DNA of 6,664 nt from JACKPD01 sp034003145 (lineage in GTDB: Bacteria > Spirochaetota > Spirochaetia > CADAEX01), in NCBI GenBank assembly GCA_034003145.1, contig JAVEZE010000149.1, forward strand, positions 1-6,664. The letters run 5' to 3'. The notes beneath the pieces were generated by a model. It made no database searches. It was not told where the DNA came from and was given only the letters and a program-made list of their open reading frames with translations. How positions within the stretch are numbered: position 1 is the first letter of the stretch; each line of letters opens with the position of its first letter. Made by a program: the position numbers and the translations under genes. This document shows, one piece after another, positions 4,875-6,664 of this stretch.

Positions 4875-6664
4875 TCTGTCCAGAGTTGAGCGGTCAATCC
4901 CAAGCCTCTGCGCAGCCCTGCTTTTGTTGAAGTTTTCTGCCTTCAGCATATCAAGGACTGCGTCATACTTGATTTCATCCAGTGTTTTTCCTGGCGCTTC
5001 ACTGCCGCCTGCGCAGTCAGCACTGTAGATATCATCGGCAATCAGATGCATCAGGGACGAATCCGGTTTGCCGCTGCCGGCAGTAAGCACAATTCTCTCT
5101 ATTATGTTTTTAAGCTCCCTGATGTTTCCCGGCCATGAATATTTTTTCAGGATATCAACAACCTCTTCAGACAGCAGGCCGTCCTTAACTCCATATTTAT
5201 CATTGAAGACCCTGTAGAAATGGTCAGCAAGGTATTCAATATCATCGCAATGCTTTCTAAGCGGCGGAAGATTAAGGTTCAAAAGGTTTAACCTGTAGTA
5301 AAGATCAGAACGGAAACTGCCTGCCTGTACCTGTTTTTTAAGATCGCAGTTGGTTGCCGCTATAACTCGCACATCAAGAGCAGTCGATGTATCGGATCCG
5401 ATTCTCATTATCTGTTTTTCCTCAAGCACCCTTAAAAATTTCACCTGAAGGCTTTTATCGATCTCACTGATTTCGTCAAGGAATATTGTCCCTGTATGGG
5501 CTATTTCGAAAAGCCCCCTCTTTCCCTTTCTTGAGGCTCCAGTAAAAGCTCCCTCCACATAACCGAAAAGCTCGCTCTCAAGCAGCGGCGCCGGTATTGC
5601 GGCGCAGTTTACGGCAATAAAAGGGGCTTTACTGCGGCTGCTCGCAGAGTGGATACTTTGGGCAAACAGTTCTTTTCCTGTACCGCTTTCCCCTTCTATC
5701 AGAATTGAGGCATCGGAGACAGCATATTCCCGCGCTGCCCGGATTTTTTTCCGGAAAGCGTCATTAACAGTCAGAATATCATCAAATGTGTATCTGGTAG
5801 AAAATCCCTGATGAATTGTTTTTTTATATTTTTTTAATTCCTGGCCGGTGCTGTTTAAAAGTTCCCTGATAACAAGAACAACACCCATATTTTTTTCATC
5901 TGTCAATATGGGACTTGTGTTAATAAGGTAATCTCCCCCAGCCGGTTTGATTATTTTTTCATGGTTTGATATGCCTGAGCGGAGGACATTTGTAATTGAC
6001 TGTTTAATCCTTCCGAAACAATCCTGCGTTTCAAGAAGGCTTTCGATTTTCTGCCCTATTACTGATTTTTGCTGCTGATTGAATATTTTTTCAGCGCTGC
6101 TGTTAAACAGCCTTATTACTCCGTCATTATCAGCCGAGATTACTGCGTCATTTACAGTGTCGAGAACATTTTTTACATACCGGTTATAATTAACGTTTTC
6201 TGCTTTGCCGTAAAATACAGTTTCCGTTCTCTCGATCGCCTCCATAACATCATCCCTGCCCGATCGTATAAGATGCAGATTTTCACAAAGCGACTTGAGA
6301 TTGGCTATTGCGGTCTGATCTCCAATAATTGTATCAATCCTGTGAAGCTTTATAAGCTGATCCGCCGCCTTTTTTACATCTTCTATATTATACTCTTCTT
6401 TTTCGTATGGGATGAGAAGTTCATGAACATCAAGATCAAGAATTTCCGATACAGATCTGCATCTCTGCACCGCATTCCGGTATCCGGCTATAAGAATTTT
6501 TCTCTCTTTCCCGTGAAAAGGATAAAGTACACGCAGAATATCAAGGTCGCTGACCCGTATTTCAACGACAGGGATGTGCACATGCTTTTTTATGATTTCC
6601 GCTGTTCCGCCGCGGCTTATGATAACCCTGGCCCCGTTTTTCTCGGCTCTCAGGGCTGCGGGGA
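4845..6664 (-). CDS. Sigma-54 dependent transcriptional activator, PrpR_N-PAS-AAA+-Fis HTH; N-terminus beyond window
   Basis: The reading frame is open to the right edge, giving 605 visible residues (numbered from the first complete codon). Residues 1-120 are most of a PrpR_N sensor domain, recognisable from GARVIISRGGTAEIIKKH followed by IPVVEIRVSDLDIL. A PAS domain follows at about 160-275 (DTVNDAVISADNDGVIRLFN). The AAA+ domain has Walker A GESGTGKE at 324-331, the sigma-54 contact loop GAFTGA at 371-376, Walker B TIFLDE at 392-397 and the arginine-finger region FRSDLYYRLN near 450-459. A Fis-type HTH ends the protein (SRAAQRLGIDRSTLDRLL). All elements needed to remodel sigma-54 polymerase are intact. 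PrpR_N proteins sense small acids or their derivatives, such as 2-methylcitrate in PrpR; the ligand here is unknown. GTG at 6581 is not the start because conserved PrpR_N sequence continues upstream of it. The last seven residues (SGKTKDR) and the stop lie in the tandem array. Confidence 0.5.
   Translation of the reverse strand, partial: PAALRAEKNGARVIISRGGTAEIIKKHVHIPVVEIRVSDLDILRVLYPFHGKERKILIAGYRNAVQRCRSVSEILDLDVHELLIPYEKEEYNIEDVKKAADQLIKLHRIDTIIGDQTAIANLKSLCENLHLIRSGRDDVMEAIERTETVFYGKAENVNYNRYVKNVLDTVNDAVISADNDGVIRLFNSSAEKIFNQQQKSVIGQKIESLLETQDCFGRIKQSITNVLRSGISNHEKIIKPAGGDYLINTSPILTDEKNMGVVLVIRELLNSTGQELKKYKKTIHQGFSTRYTFDDILTVNDAFRKKIRAAREYAVSDASILIEGESGTGKELFAQSIHSASSRSKAPFIAVNCAAIPAPLLESELFGYVEGAFTGASRKGKRGLFEIAHTGTIFLDEISEIDKSLQVKFLRVLEEKQIMRIGSDTSTALDVRVIAATNCDLKKQVQAGSFRSDLYYRLNLLNLNLPPLRKHCDDIEYLADHFYRVFNDKYGVKDGLLSEEVVDILKKYSWPGNIRELKNIIERIVLTAGSGKPDSSLMHLIADDIYSADCAGGSEAPGKTLDEIKYDAVLDMLKAENFNKSRAAQRLGIDRSTLDRLLSGKTKDR

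Noticed and set aside
4679..4903. Minus-strand 74-codon open frame through the array
   Set aside because: Starts out of frame inside the activator's 3' end and consists of repeat sequence. Only its last residues echo the activator's tail; treated as repeat, not as a gene.
4553..4930. Plus-strand open frames of 125 and 100 codons across the tandem array
   Set aside because: They exist only because the units stay open in several frames. The peptides simply repeat the unit, have no ribosome binding site and run antisense into the activator gene.
6579..6581. GTG as the start of the sigma-54 activator
   Set aside because: The same frame upstream encodes the conserved PrpR_N segment VIISRGGTAEIIKKH up to the window edge, so the true start is outside.

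Overview
This is a compact, entirely minus-strand bacterial window with seven protein-coding genes. Shine-Dalgarno sites are strong and repetitive (AGGAGAG or AAGGAGA before most starts), GTG starts are common and TGA is used as a stop. G+C is moderate, roughly 35-40% in sampled lines of the middle genes and about 45-55% in many lines of the flanking genes. The gene families (SigZ-type ECF sigma factor, bacterial ArsM, MurR/RpiR regulator, PrpR_N-type sigma-54 activator) suggest an anaerobic or facultative bacterium such as a clostridium-like Bacillota or a spirochaete. I cannot fix the phylum from the sequence.

Layout in transcription order (right to left). (1) 6664-4845: a sigma-54 dependent activator, PrpR_N - PAS - AAA+ - Fis-type HTH, cut by the right edge. 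(2) 4874-4540: four tandem copies of an 83-85 bp unit that begins inside the last codons of that activator and fills the following intergenic space. (3) 4492-3139: a tight set of small genes, a DsrE-like protein, an ABM-fold monooxygenase-like protein and a SigZ-type ECF sigma factor, followed at 3056-2235 by an ArsM-type arsenite methyltransferase. (4) 2111-2060: a good sigma-70 promoter with a perfect 13-bp palindrome. (5) 2027-1122: a MurR/RpiR regulator with a sugar-phosphate (SIS) domain. (6) 1075-1009: a second promoter with dyad elements. (7) 976-1: an NAD-dependent D-2-hydroxyacid dehydrogenase, cut by the left edge and missing only its last few residues.

Functionally the window looks like two themes interleaved. 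The outer genes (PrpR_N activator, RpiR regulator, 2-hydroxyacid dehydrogenase) fit a regulated sugar-acid or hydroxy-acid catabolic locus. The inner genes (DsrE, ABM, SigZ, ArsM) look like a metalloid/thiol or redox stress module, without a visible ArsR repressor or arsenite pump. The most unusual structure is the tandem array: each unit repeats the stop codon and the last codons of the activator gene, as if the 3' end of the gene had been amplified.
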